Under the pieces are notes generated by a model. That model did not search any database and had not been told where the DNA came from. It saw nothing but the letters and a program-made list of their open reading frames with translations. The translations under genes and the position numbers were made by a program. A stretch of 5,687 nucleotides of DNA. It comes from Candidatus Hodarchaeota archaeon (GTDB lineage Archaea > Asgardarchaeota > Heimdallarchaeia > Hodarchaeales > YT1-039). Positions 5,671 to 5,687 of the stretch are shown here, piece by piece (position 1 is the stretch's first letter; the number at the start of each line of letters is the position of its first letter). The DNA is taken from assembly GCA_016840025.1 (NCBI GenBank), contig JAEOTF010000186.1:1-5687 (forward strand), written 5' to 3'.

Positions 5671-5687
5671 TAATTTGCGTTAGGCTA
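5671..5687. repeat. Right terminal inverted repeat at the window end
   Basis: Read inward from the last base this end gives TAGCCTAACGCAAATTA, matching the left tip at 14 of 17 positions. The exact coincidence with the window end fits a contig that stops at a multi-copy element, but this cannot be shown from one window. Confidence 0.65.

Larger units (their letters stand above)
4310..5687 (-). mobile_element. DDE insertion sequence, apparently complete (IS4/IS5-like)
   Basis: This element of about 1.38 kb has one transposase gene on the minus strand and imperfect terminal inverted repeats at both ends. The left tip starts TAGCCTGTCGCAAA at 4310, and the right tip read inward starts TAGCCTAACGCAAA at 5687. 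It is more GC-rich than the flanking genes, and its gene has a strong Shine-Dalgarno site unlike its neighbours, which suggests arrival from another genome. The region upstream of the transposase (247 bp) is long for an element of this size. A target duplication cannot be tested because the window stops exactly at the right tip. The IS4/IS5 placement comes from the transposase motifs. Confidence 0.75.

Noticed and set aside
1..5687. CRISPR array, tRNA or rRNA gene, toxin-antitoxin or defence operon
   Set aside because: I saw no regularly spaced repeats, no cloverleaf or rRNA-like stretch, and no paired small genes with such motifs.

Overview
The window most resembles genomic DNA from an archaeon, probably of the Asgard (Promethearchaeota) group. 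This rests on the gene content, not on a marker gene. It is AT-rich, encodes a large protein whose first ~165 residues follow the Rab/Ras GTPase fold, carries a long TPR-repeat protein of a style common in Asgard genomes, and shows almost no Shine-Dalgarno sites except in front of the transposase. No rRNA, tRNA or CRISPR array is visible.

Layout from left to right. (1) 1-567, plus strand: the 3' part of a gene that is open from the first base, so its start lies outside the window. (2) 560-590: a hairpin overlapping that gene's stop codon, between two convergent genes. (3) 622-1806, minus: a 394-residue protein with a Rab-like N-terminal domain in which essentially every nucleotide-binding motif is degenerate, followed by an unrecognised C-terminal half with a Cys cluster and a short helical tail. 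(4) 1807-1953: a divergent intergenic region with a large dyad, then a small two-helix membrane protein at 1954-2178, plus. (5) 2179-2311: a convergent spacer with a 10-bp direct repeat. (6) 2312-4270, minus: a 652-residue TPR protein. (7) 4310-5687, minus: an apparently complete DDE insertion sequence with imperfect terminal inverted repeats. Its right tip coincides with the last base of the window, and its left tip lies only 39 bp upstream of the TPR start codon.

How the genes may work together is inference. A Rab-like pseudo-GTPase, a TPR scaffold and a small membrane protein would suit a signalling or membrane-associated protein assembly, but they lie on different strands and do not form one operon. 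The best candidates for something undescribed are the pseudo-GTPase with its extra C-terminal region, and the nested palindromes in the unusually long region upstream of the transposase.
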